A stretch of 64,000 bases of DNA from Neoarius graeffei (taxonomy: Eukaryota > Chordata > Actinopteri > Siluriformes > Ariidae): positions 53,627,283 through 53,691,282 of the forward strand of contig NC_083577.1 in NCBI RefSeq assembly GCF_027579695.1. Direction: 5' to 3'. The position numbers and the translations under genes were made by a program. The number at the start of each line of letters is the position of its first letter. The stretch's first letter is position 1. Shown here in pieces: positions 22,452 to 33,314 of this stretch. The notes below the pieces were generated by a model. That model was not told where the DNA came from, did no database searches, and was given only the letters and a program-made list of their open reading frames with translations.

Positions 22452-22795
22452 TTTTAGAAGAAGAGCAACTTTATTTATCACATGTACACTCAAGCTCAGT
22501 GAAATTCCTCTCTCATATGAAGCAGTGAACACACACATGCACACACATGAGCAATGAGCACACACACATACCCAAAGCAGTTGGGTGTTAGATGCCTTGC
22601 TCAAGTGCACTTCAGCCCGAGGCTAGCCCCATATTAACCTAACCACGTCTTTGAACTGTGGGGAAAACCGGAGCACCCAGAGGAAACCCACACAGACACG
22701 GGGAGAACATGCAAACGCCACACAGAAAGGACCCCGTTGAACCCAGAACCTTCTTGCTGTGAGGTGACAGTGCTAACCACTACACCACCATGTAG
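22452..22795 (-). mobile_element. V-SINE-like SINE with the second 3' tail
   Basis: Reverse orientation. The left part (AAGAAGAGCAACTTTATTTATCACATG ... CCAAAGCAGTTGGGTGTTAG) is the alternate tail also seen at 8626-8995, and the right part is the usual core and tRNA-like head (GAACCTTCTTGCTGTGAGG). Confidence 0.8.
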
Positions 22796-23340
22796 TGACA
22801 AAATTATTAGAGACTTTATGCTTTCTTCTCCAAATGGAAACAAAAATTAAAATTGTATTAGTCATCACATTCAAAAATGGGTGTGCAGTTTCGTGACACT
22901 CTGCCAATATCACTGAATGTCACGCTATTGTGAAAGCATTGTGCTGAACACAACTGGAATGAAGCCTTGGGGACTCTCCCAATTGCCCACTTTTACACCC
23001 TTGTGTCGAGTCACTCATGGACCATATTTTCACCCCAGACAATGTTATCAAAGTGCAGACATGGAGGGGGACTACAGAGCTTAAAGCATATACGCAGAAC
23101 CATGGCCTCACTTTTAGTTTATAAATGCCTTGAGACCTCAAGAATGGCATAGGAATAGTTTTAAGCGTTAACAATAAATCTAATATTGTCATTTTTATGA
23201 TTAAAATGATTAATCTAGGTAGTGGTCTGAGTGAATGATCTGTCACAACAGGAAGTCTATTGGTCTCATCGCCATTTCCACTATACTAAAACACATAGCT
23301 GACTGCAACTCCGATCCTCCATTTTGAGCTAATTTATTGC

Positions 23341-24200
23341 CATGCCACATGGATGCATTGCTGGCGGGTGCAGCAACACGACAGAAGGTGGATTTATGTT
23401 GCACTCATAGCCCAAGAATGTTCAAACTGCAAAGACTTGGATGCATTTTGCGAGAAATTCACGGATTGGCGCCTACGAAGTGGTCTCTCCTCTACTCTGC
23501 ACATTTTACCGAGGACTCATATGAAAGTCAAGTCAAGTCAAGTTTATTTGTATAGCGCTTTTAACAATAAACATTGTCGCAAAGCGGCTTTACAGAATTT
23601 TAACGACTTAAAACATGAGCTAATTTTATCCCTAATCTATCCCCAATGAGCAAGCCTGTGGCGACGGTGGCAAGGAAAAACTCCCTCAGACGACATGAGG
23701 AAGAAACCTCGAGAGGAACCAGACTCGAAAGGGAACCCATCCTCATTTGGGCAACAACAGACAGCCTGACTATAATATTAACAGTTTTAACATGAGGACA
23801 GTTTCGTTGATGTTACAGCTCTTCATTGATGGAAACTTGAGTGCAAAACTGTTCATGATAACTGCAGTCCTAAAGTTAGCAAGACAACTGTAGTCCTCAG
23901 CCATAAAAGCATTACTGTAAGAGTCCAGAGCATCCTCCAGGTATAACCCTCAACTATCCTCATGGGGCCGTCCTTCACAGGAGCAATGCGATAAAACTCC
24001 GACCAGACACAGGGCACCAGGATGGACCAAGCAGGCCCGAGGGGCAGAAGAGGCCAGCATCTCAATCCCAGGACCAACATGTAACTCAGAGGGACTTTCA
24101 GTATGAAACCGCTGATCTGTTGAGGAACGTTGGCTATAAGCCCATATTGAAAGAGGGTGCAGCACCAATAATTAAGAAAAGAAGACTAAAAGAAAAGGAA
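23341..24200 (+). pseudogene. Degenerate THAP-domain exon of a Kolobok-type transposase
   Basis: From the ATG at 23341 the frame gives MPHGCIAGGCSNTTEGGFMLHS, matching the C-x4-C start of a THAP zinc-binding DNA-binding domain. A TAG then replaces the conserved Phe codon. The AKTW motif follows in the same frame, and SLLYSAHFTEDSYES follows in another frame, so at least one frameshift separates them. An L2 fragment interrupts the exon at about 23526. After it the frame resumes as DFQYETADLLRNVGYKPIL...KKRRLKEKE and ends in a splice-donor-like A|GTAAGT near 24200. THAP domains bind the element's own ends in these transposases. The catalytic exons are missing. Confidence 0.7.
23527..24084 (-). 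mobile_element. L2-type LINE 3' fragment inside the THAP exon
   Basis: In reverse orientation this matches the 3' UTR of the LINE at 16150-17668: the AGTCAAGTCAAGTTTATTTG tail, the GCGCTTTTAACAATAAACATTGTCGC block and the CTCCCTCAGACGACATGAGG block. It has no ORF. Confidence 0.85.
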
Positions 24201-24727
24201 AGTAAGTTCAGTTGCACCAGTTCTCCCGGAGTGTGAGCCGAGCAGTAATGGTGGAGTACTCAGTATGGAGAATGAGTGGATCAGTCATCAGACTTCTCCA
24301 CTGGATACGCTCTTTTTTTCCCCCGCTGGATACGCTTGCCTCAGCAGCAATATCTCACCCTTACGTGGAAGAAGTGAATGAATGAAGAACTGAAAGTCAG
24401 ATTGTTTTAAAACAATCGGCCACAAGCTCGGCCTTCAAAAGTGAGAACACAGACAGGTAAGACGTGACTCTCTCATTTGGCTACATAAGAAAAACACCAC
24501 TCGTTGTTTACCTGCATTTAGATTAATACATGTAACTTGTATTGTGTGTTTAAGTTACTGGTATAAGATTATTTAATTTGCGTCAGAATGTGATTGTCTC
24601 AGTTCATCTGATTATTTAATTAGCCTTTTACGTTTTATCAGTGAAAATGCATGCATGTACATGTATGTTGCATAAGTTATAACGCCTATCCTGTTTTAAT
24701 AAGAGTCACATGAGACTATCAGTTCAA

Positions 24728-24958
24728 TTATTTCCAATTCTCTAGACAGCTTTGTTCTCTGGCTTTATTTCGTAAGGTTGGGGCCTCCGTGGCCGATGTG
24801 TTACTATTGGATTCACTTTCAGACGGTTCGAGCTGATACGGTTCTACATGTATAGCAGTAGCATGTACACACACTCCAATTTCAGGACTATCACAGTCCA
24901 ATAGATTACTATCTGAGGAATCTGAAGAATCTCCAATAAATCCGAACGAAGAGGCCAT
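24728..24958 (-). pseudogene. Second, oppositely oriented truncated ORF of the Kolobok-like element
   Basis: Reading inward from the right TIR, MASSFGFIGDSSDSSDSNLLD starts near 24958 and continues through an acidic, serine-rich stretch (PYQLEPSESESNSN) to a stop at 24728. This acidic start with PYQ(F/L)EP resembles, from memory, the N-terminus of the P2X7-intracellular-domain-like proteins often encoded by fish transposons. The cysteine-rich domain expected downstream is missing. Together with the THAP exon it suggests the parent element carried two convergent genes. Confidence 0.4.
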
Positions 24959-25551
24959 TGCAACCGCTATCGCCTGCCGAGTCTGGCTTTGGTCTATAGC
25001 CCCACCCAGGGCTAGATGTCTCAGTGGGGGCAGCTCGAATGCCAACTTTGCAGTCGATTTTAACTCTCAAAAATATATATTTTTTTATTCCCAATTATGC
25101 AGCATACAAGAGTCAAGGATGGAGATACTATCCACTCAGAAATGTACTTAAAAATAAAGGTTCTGCGTATATCCGTTAAAGTGCCATTCACAGGGCCATT
25201 GATGGAATACAATATGGCAGTGGACTAGAAAATATATTAAACCCAATTCAATACTGGTTATGAAAATACTAAATATAAGATTGGTAAATCCCTACATTTG
25301 TTTTTCTGTTTTTATTGTTGATTATAACAACACTTTCTTGTTGATATAACAACACTTGCAGCACTTTCATTTCCACTGACAGATCAATGGTTTTGTTTCA
25401 TGGCCAATTCCCAGCCTCCAGTCAGCTCTTCCCTATAATATGAGGGTAAAAGATAGCACTTGCTACCTTCAAGAAACATGAGGATAGATCTATTTGCCCT
25501 CTTCCACATACAGAGGATTCACCCTATTCCACATCAGGGTTTGAACTAGTG

Positions 25552-25917
25552 GGCGGCGCAGTGGTGTAGTGGTTAGCACTGTCACCTCACAGCAAGAAGG
25601 TCCTGGGCTCGAGCCCAGCGGCTGGCGAGGGCCTTTCTGTGTGGAGTTTGCATGTTCTTCCTGTGTCTGTGTGGGTTTCCTCCGGGTGCTCCGGTTTCCC
25701 CCACAGTCCAAAGACATGCAGGTTAGGTTAATTGGTGGCTCTAAATTGACCGTAGGTGTGAATGCTTGTTTGTCTCTGTGTCAGCCCTGCGATAACCTGG
25801 CGATAACCTGTCCAGGGTGTACTCCGCCTCTCGCCCATAGTCAGCTGGGATAGGCTCCAGCTTGCCTGCAACCCTGTAGGACAGGATAAGTGGCTACAGA
25901 TAATGGATGGATGGATC
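25552..25917 (+). mobile_element. HE1/V-SINE-like SINE
   Basis: Full-length copy with head GGCGCAGTGGTGTAGTGGTTAG and a tail ending GATAATGGATGGATGG instead of GATGAGATGA, so a second tail variant of the main family. Confidence 0.9.
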
Positions 25918-26177
25918 AATGGGTTTGAAATCTCCAGATGGCAGGATGAACGTTTTGCTTTGTTTGTTTTTCACCACTCAGGAGCCTGACAACTTGATAT
26001 TTTACTTTGGATTCTGTCTCACTATTAAATAACTTTGCATGCAGGTATCTGCCAGTTATATGCATGTAAATGTAAAACTGTTGAAATATATGTATACATT
26101 TAAACACACAAGGAATGTATTACAGTGAACAACAACAGTAAAAATAATTTCTCAGATACTGATATGTCTACAGATTT

Positions 26178-29100
26178 CTAATGCCCTGTATTGGTGACCA
26201 GATCATTTTCCAAGTGGTCTTCACAGTGAGGTGATGCCGTAATTACTGGCTCACCAGAATGCATCATGTTACTGGTCACACAGAAGTGTGGTTCATTATA
26301 GGCAGTTATGCTTGTGGATCCTGGACCACCACCTATAACATTAAGAAAAACCTTAATTAACTATTATATATCCATTGCTGTATGAGGAAAGTATGAAGTT
26401 AACTTGAGTACTTAGTTACAAGAAACCAGAAAAAAATATTAAGTAACGTTCTTGAGCAATACATCATTTCAACCAAATTAATCCATTTTATTTAAGCATT
26501 GTTACTTACTGATCATTTAAACTTTAAAACAATAGTAATTCAAAACTCAGCTATTTTTCATGAAATTTGTTATTATGCTTGTTTTGGTTATTTGAGAAGA
26601 TAAATTATTTTCACGTAGCACCATACTATGATTTTGTACCATTCTTAGCCTTCTTTGCTTATGCTTTCTCATCAGCACAAGTGCCACAATCAGTCCACCC
26701 AGGAGTACCAGCATCAGTGATAAGGGAACTCCAACTGAAAATCCAGTGTAACTCCCTAAAGAAAAACAAAAAAAACAAAACTGATAATTGCTGATGACTG
26801 TTTTATTGGATTATGTTTAGGGGTATGATAAATATTGATCAGGATTCTGGTTGATAGAATTCTGTTTCAAATATCAGTTTTGCTTCATGTGTTATCACAT
26901 TCAATTACTATGGAGATCATTTATACGCAAACAAAACCTAAGGAAGAAATATGGCCATATTTCAAAATAGATTAAATAAGACATTCTTGCTGTAAAAGAA
27001 GACTGTATGTCAGAGTACAGGCACTTCCGGATGTATATGCAGAAGAGAATAGGATGAAAACAGCAAACAAAGCCAAGACGAGAGACAGGAATCGTGGTCA
27101 GTAAACTAGCGTGGGTCAGGCAATCAGCAAACATAATAAAGGAGAGATAAAGAGTGAAACTATGAGAAGATAAGCAAAAGTCAGAACTACAAGGCAGTCA
27201 GAAAGCTACAAGGCTTGTTATGAGCTGTGAGAGTAGAACAATACTTCACACTACAGCAGAGTGAGAAAGTGGCTTAAATAGGGGAAAAGGTAATTGGGAA
27301 GATGTGTGACAGCTGTGATTAGTAATTGGGAGACAGAGGGCACTGTGGGTCTTGGGAACTGTAGTTCAGGGAGTCCATGTTTGTAGTCACAGCATTGTCA
27401 GCAGGTTTACTGACACTGTACTGCTGATACTGTACTCACCTTGGGTAGGGAGAGAAGTCAGAGGGTATGGCTCAGTTTGGTTCACATCTGTAAAAATGGC
27501 ATCAGAGCAATGATGAAAATGTTATCCTCTTACCAATCATTTAGCATTTCTATATAATAGCATCCAGTGCTGCTTTATCAACCTATGCTCTAAACTGAAA
27601 TTCAAAGATCCTCAAAGCTTTATAGCTTACCTTTAAATTTCAGTTCAACTTTATGCCATTGTAGGTTTTTTTCCCCATCAAGAATATAACATGTAAATGT
27701 CTGCATATCAGTCATGATGGCATGATGGAGAAGTAATGAACAGTTTCCTTTTGTAAATGACAGGAAGACTTTGGTCCTATTTACATAGGACTTATTTACT
27801 GGATCTTTCATCTGACAACAATGGTTCACAACTATCTCCTCGCCAATCTGCCATATCAGCTTCTTAGTGTCTTCAGAGCAAGGGCATGGCAACATCACAT
27901 CCTGCCCCAGAGAGACACTGATATTCTGGATTGTCTTTGTTGCTATTCTGTCTGCAAAATTAAGAGATTAACAGATTGAATACATATACTTTGGATGGAA
28001 AAACAAGATTGTGCTGATTGATAACACAAGAATATGATAATTATACTGCACATTTTGTTTATTCTGTAGCATAAATAGAAAATAGGAAACAAAGAAATGA
28101 TAGAAAGGATGTAGAAAAATGGTAATATTAGTTCACTTCTAACATCTTCCAGAGAACATCGTGATGTGATAAATGGTTTGATCACATTTTTTTGTTTGTT
28201 TGTTTATTTATTCGCACAAAAAAAACAAACAGATGACACTGGCTCTTTAATTAAGCTTTCTTTGCTGAATTTAAGCTGATTAGGAAATTTGTGGCATGGA
28301 AAAGCTTTGGCATCATTCCAATTGATCCATAATTACACATATTATTATTATTATTATTATGTATCAGAGGGCAGCATGGTGGTGTAGTGGTTAGCGCTGT
28401 CGCCTCACAGCAAGAAGGTCCTGGGTTCGAGCCCCGGGGCCGGCGAGGGCCTTTCTGTGTGGAGTTTGCATGTTCTCCCCGTGTCCACGTGGGTTTCCTC
28501 CGGGTGCTCCGGTTTCCCCCACAGTCCAAAGACATGCAGGTTAGGTTAACTGGTGACTCTAAATTGACCGTAGGTGTGAATGTGAGTGTGAATGGTTGTC
28601 TGTGTCTATGTGTCAGCCCTGTGATGACCTGGCGACTTGTCCATGGTGTACCCCGCCTTTCGCCCATAGTCAGCTGGGATAGGCTCCAGCTTGCCTGCGA
28701 CCCTGTAGAAGGATAAAGCGGCTAGAGATAATGAGATGAGATGAGATTATGTATCAGAACCTAACTCAATCTGTCGTGCTCCGCCCCGGACATCCACTCC
28801 GGAGATTACGGATCTCTCACGCCAGCGCCGATCCTGATCCGGGACGGGAATTCCATCTCACCTGTATTCACTTCCTGGTTTTCACCGCCGCTTATAAATA
28901 CGCCGTTCTCAGACTCTGACTTTGCCAGACCATCTTGTTTGCTACTCTTGTTTCCGTGCCCCTTTTTCTTTGTGGGGTTTTCTTGCACTAGCGTTTATTC
29001 TTCGTGGGGTTTTCTTGCACTAGCGTTTATTCTTCATGGTTTTCTTGCACTAGCGTTTATTCTTCGTGGTTTTCTTGCACTAGCGGTTATTCTTCGTGGT

Positions 29101-30694
29101 TTTCTTGCACTAGCGGTTATTCTTCGTGGTTTTCTTGCACTAGCGGTTATTCTTCGTGGTTTTCTTGCACTAGCGGTTATTCTTCGTGGTTTTCTTGCAC
29201 TAGCGGTTATTCTTTGTGGTTTTCTTGCCTGTCTTGTTTTTGTCAAGTTTTTTGCCTTTTTTTTTCCTGAACTATTTTTGCCATTTGTTTCTTGTCCTGT
29301 TTGTTTACCTTTTTTGCCATTTGTTTCTTGTCCTGTTTGTTTACCTTTTTGCCACGCCCTTTTTCCCTGGATTAAATCACCTTATTTATTGGACACTGTC
29401 TGTATTCTGCTTTTGGATCCTATCTCACCGCACCGCCACCACCCATAACACAACCAGCCTTAATCCAAACCAGATGAAAACCTCAGAGCTTGTTCTAACC
29501 TATAATTCCCTCCTGCTCGGAATGTGAACCTCCTGAAATGTATTTAGTAAGTGAAATTAAGTAGGAACCATCGAGGCCAAGACCTGGAAGACTAACAATA
29601 ATCTCTGAAAGAACTGCCCCACCTAGTATGCAATGCAAACCCTTCACATCACTGAAAAGACTCAGGATGCCTCAGCGAGCACAGTGTAGTAGAGTTACTT
29701 TCCTTTCATGATTTGCATAAAAGAGGAAGGAAATCTTAACTTCAATCTCTGGGTCATTTTTAAAACATGCACTTACATAACCCAGTCATTTTGTAATCTA
29801 GTACTGTCTGATGTAACAAAAAAAAAAAAAACTGGGCTTCAGGGCTCTTGCCACTAAGCAAGTTAGTTAAATGCATGTGAAGACAAGACCATGGAAGTGT
29901 TCTGCTTTGGGAATGAGTTGCATCTAGTGGTGCAGAAATTATAATGAGGGTAGGCAGTAGAGAAGAATGGATTCTACTAAATGCCAACAATTCTTGGAAA
30001 CTAATGTCTGGCAATCAGGGAAAAACCTGAAATTAAGACAATGATCCAAACATTCCTAAAATTTAACCATGAACTACCTAATGAACTAAATAACGGTTTA
30101 GAAAAAGCCTTCCCAGTTCTCATACTTGAATGTAATTGAACAACAGAGACTGGAATAAAGCAATGCATGCAAGATATGCAGTTAATATTTCTGAACTAAC
30201 ACTATGAAGAGTCAATGGAAGTTCCCAGTCCAAGAACAGAAAGGCTACAAGAAACTTCCGGGGACTGTGATTTCTACTTCGAAGGAAGTATGACTAAGAA
30301 ATGAATGAAGTTGCCCAAACATATTGCACATGCCACATTTTACTTTTTTTTATCAATTTAATTCAGCAAAGGCCTTGTGTTAACACAGAGGAACAACAAA
30401 TGCACTATATAGTTCAAAGTGTCTAAGCATATTTGAAAAGCTCAGTGAAAAAATTAAAACAGTTTTCAGACATCTACTTATCAGTATTCTTTGTTAAATT
30501 TTGTTCTCCTTTCACTTCAAGAGTTTTGGTTTCAAAAGATTACTTCCTTTGTTACAAGGACTAGTTCATAATTTTGTGTTAGTTAATATAAGCACTCCCT
30601 CCCACATTCATTCAAACATAATGACTATCTGAAATTACTTTGTGATGACAACATAATATTAAATTCTTAAGTTATGTTGGGACACACCTAATCT

Positions 30695-30730
<36 letters not shown>

Positions 30731-33277
30731 TTGGCACATCACTGCAGTGACGTGGCCACTCTGTTTTACTTCCAGCCATTTTCCAGGGAACAACTGCACT
30801 TGTGGTTTCTTGTTGCCTTCTACTGGATTATTATAGAAGTTTTCACACATATGGGCAAGTTAGAGTAGCCAGTTAGCCTAACCCACATGTTTTTGACTAT
30901 GGGGGAAACCAGGGCACCCAGAGGAAACGCACACAGACACAGGGAGAACATGCAAAATCCACACAGAAAGGCGCCTGTCGGCCATGAGACTCGAACCCAG
31001 AACCTTCTTGCTGTGAGGCAACCATGCTAACTAGTCTAACTGTGTATTGTAAAAAGACTTTCACTCACAAGAATGTGAGCTGCCTTTATATTAACACACT
31101 ATAAAATGCAAGTATTCTGTCACAACATCTGGGAAAGGATAACAATGTTTGCCTCATATTTACCCTTTTTTGTACATTGTGATCATTATTTATACAAGAG
31201 TCACATAAGCCACAGCTGTTGTTTGGGTTTCAGGTCCCCTGTCAGAACACCCATAGTCTGATATTTGAAATTATACAAAAGTTGACTGACCTGTGCATGA
31301 CACAGCCAAGAGCCACACCACAATAGCAGTCCTAAAAGAAAAAGAACGGGTTAGCTGTAAGACATGCACATCCAGCCTACTTCAAATGCAGTCTTTGTAT
31401 TTTGGCCACAAGCTAAGCATAAACTAATACAGTTATAGTCAATATTTATAAAGATTTCTACTCTGTGTCATTCTTTGTAAAAATGGGCTTCAAGATACAC
31501 TTAAATTGGAAGAAGTCAAATCATCTAATGTCAAATGTCCAGGTCTGTAGTCTAATATTGAATGGATAACAAAATTATCACATATCAGCCTAGATATCCC
31601 AATTAGAAATGTTTAAGAGGTCTTTGTCACTGTATAAGATACATTTAGCTATAACAAATGGCTAAGGTGAACTGCAGAGTTAAAAACTTAAAGCAACCAT
31701 TTTTGATTTATTTAGACTTATTTACAATAAAAAATGTGTATTTTTTCTATGAGTTTGATGAATTTATTTAATCTTTTTTGTATCATTCATTTGTTCATTG
31801 TCAGTAACCACTTTTCTTGGTCAATGTAGCAGTACATTCATAGAACATCACAAAATTTAACATGGCTGCACTTTCACTGTTGTGAATCACAAGGAGGCAT
31901 GTCTGAACCATGAGACATTTCCCTTTCTGCTGTTCACTAGTTGTACTGTAAGAGTGACACAACTCTCTGTAGCCGTAGACATATTTTTTGAATCCTACAT
32001 TCTCCTCTACTGAATATGAACTTCCTAATATGTAATTTCTTTAGCCTTGACTGAATCAGTGTGGAAAAGCTACATGAATACAACAGAGAGTTTGCTGTGT
32101 TGGAGTTTGCATGTTCTACCCATGTATGTGTGTAGGTTAGGTTACCTAGCTACTCTAAACTGCCCAATGGTGTGAACGTGTGTGTGAATGGTTATTTCCC
32201 TGGCAAAGCCACACAGGCCTAGCAAGCTGGCGGTAGATGAAGCATGATCAAGATAGACGCAGATAGCCTTGTAAAAGGCTGGCAACTGGCAGAACAACCC
32301 ATCCAAGTGACAGTTTGAGTGAATCAGTGTGACTGAGTTTGTTGTGCCAATAAATGTGTGTGCACGTTGCTTCATGTTTTGTCTAGTTTTAGAGATTGAC
32401 ACCAAAGCATGATGACACTGCAGATGCATCAATGTGTCTTTGCCACATCACAGCACCAGTATGTACTGTAATCATATTTGGCAGATTTGGCACACTGAAA
32501 TATTTCAGTCCACAGCCCACTAGCTGTCAACATTTTTTCCAGGAAGCTGAGGTGCTCCCTTACACCTGTCCTGAAGGTTTCGGTGCTGACCACAGCCGTT
32601 GCTGTATTTCTTAAGCTAGTATGTTAGTATGCTTGCATATTAGCTTGTGAAAAGCAGTGTGATTAGGAGAAGCGTATGATGTTGTTGTCTCAAAAAAAAA
32701 AAAAAACATGTAGCCTCTCCTGATTCAAGATAGTTATTTTCAGAGGAAGGAGTGTGGGCTTGATTTAATTTAAAATGTTTATTATGCCTCATGTAATATA
32801 AGCAGTGAGTTATGGAAAATACCCTACTTTAGTATGCAGTTTGTCATATGTATTGTCAAATCAAACACTTTGTATTGAATAATACAATAAAATACTACAC
32901 TCCTATTATTTCTGTGTTTTCTTTCCAACACAGAGTTAACAGAAATCTGAAAATTTTATCTGACCTGACAGAAAAGTACTGGTTCAGAACTTTGCTTACA
33001 AGTTGTGATGGTTTGTTGCATCTCCTTTCAGAGAAGTTGATCCTGTAATGATAAGCGAATTGGAGGAAGTGGCTTTAAACCAAACTCTGAGTTTTATTTA
33101 ATAATTTATTACATAAAGCTGATGAATTAGGTTGATTTAAAGCTGCAAAAATGAAGCAGTAGGGTCACTGGGCTTTGTGTGGATAAAAGGAAAAGAATAC
33201 TGTTTAACAAATGAATCAGTTAATAAAAATGTTTTGTAATAGACAAGTAACACTTTCTCCAAAGGTACCCTGACACA

Positions 33278-33314
<37 letters not shown>

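Larger units (their letters stand above)
23085..25175. mobile_element. Kolobok-like DNA transposon relic (TTAA target duplication)
   Basis: Ends AGCATATACGCAGAACC and GGTTCTGCGTATATCCG are inverted repeats flanked by TTAA at 23081-23084 and 25176-25179. TTAA duplications plus an N-terminal THAP domain fit the Kolobok superfamily. A plus-strand THAP exon starts at 23341 and a minus-strand ORF runs inward from the right end; the catalytic core between them is deleted, and an L2 tail fragment (23527-24084) interrupts the THAP exon. Confidence 0.75.

Noticed and set aside
28978..29230. CRISPR-like array
   Set aside because: Regular 30 bp units have no unique spacers; it is a minisatellite in an LTR of a eukaryotic genome.
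28939..29448. 169-codon plus-strand frame with FLALAVILRG repeats
   Set aside because: It is translation of the 30 bp tandem repeat in a solo LTR; all frames there are open for the same reason.
32396..32614. 72-codon frame repeated on the minus strand at 38601-38819
   Set aside because: The repetition comes from the duplicated intron segment; the frame has no domain and carries neutral-looking changes.
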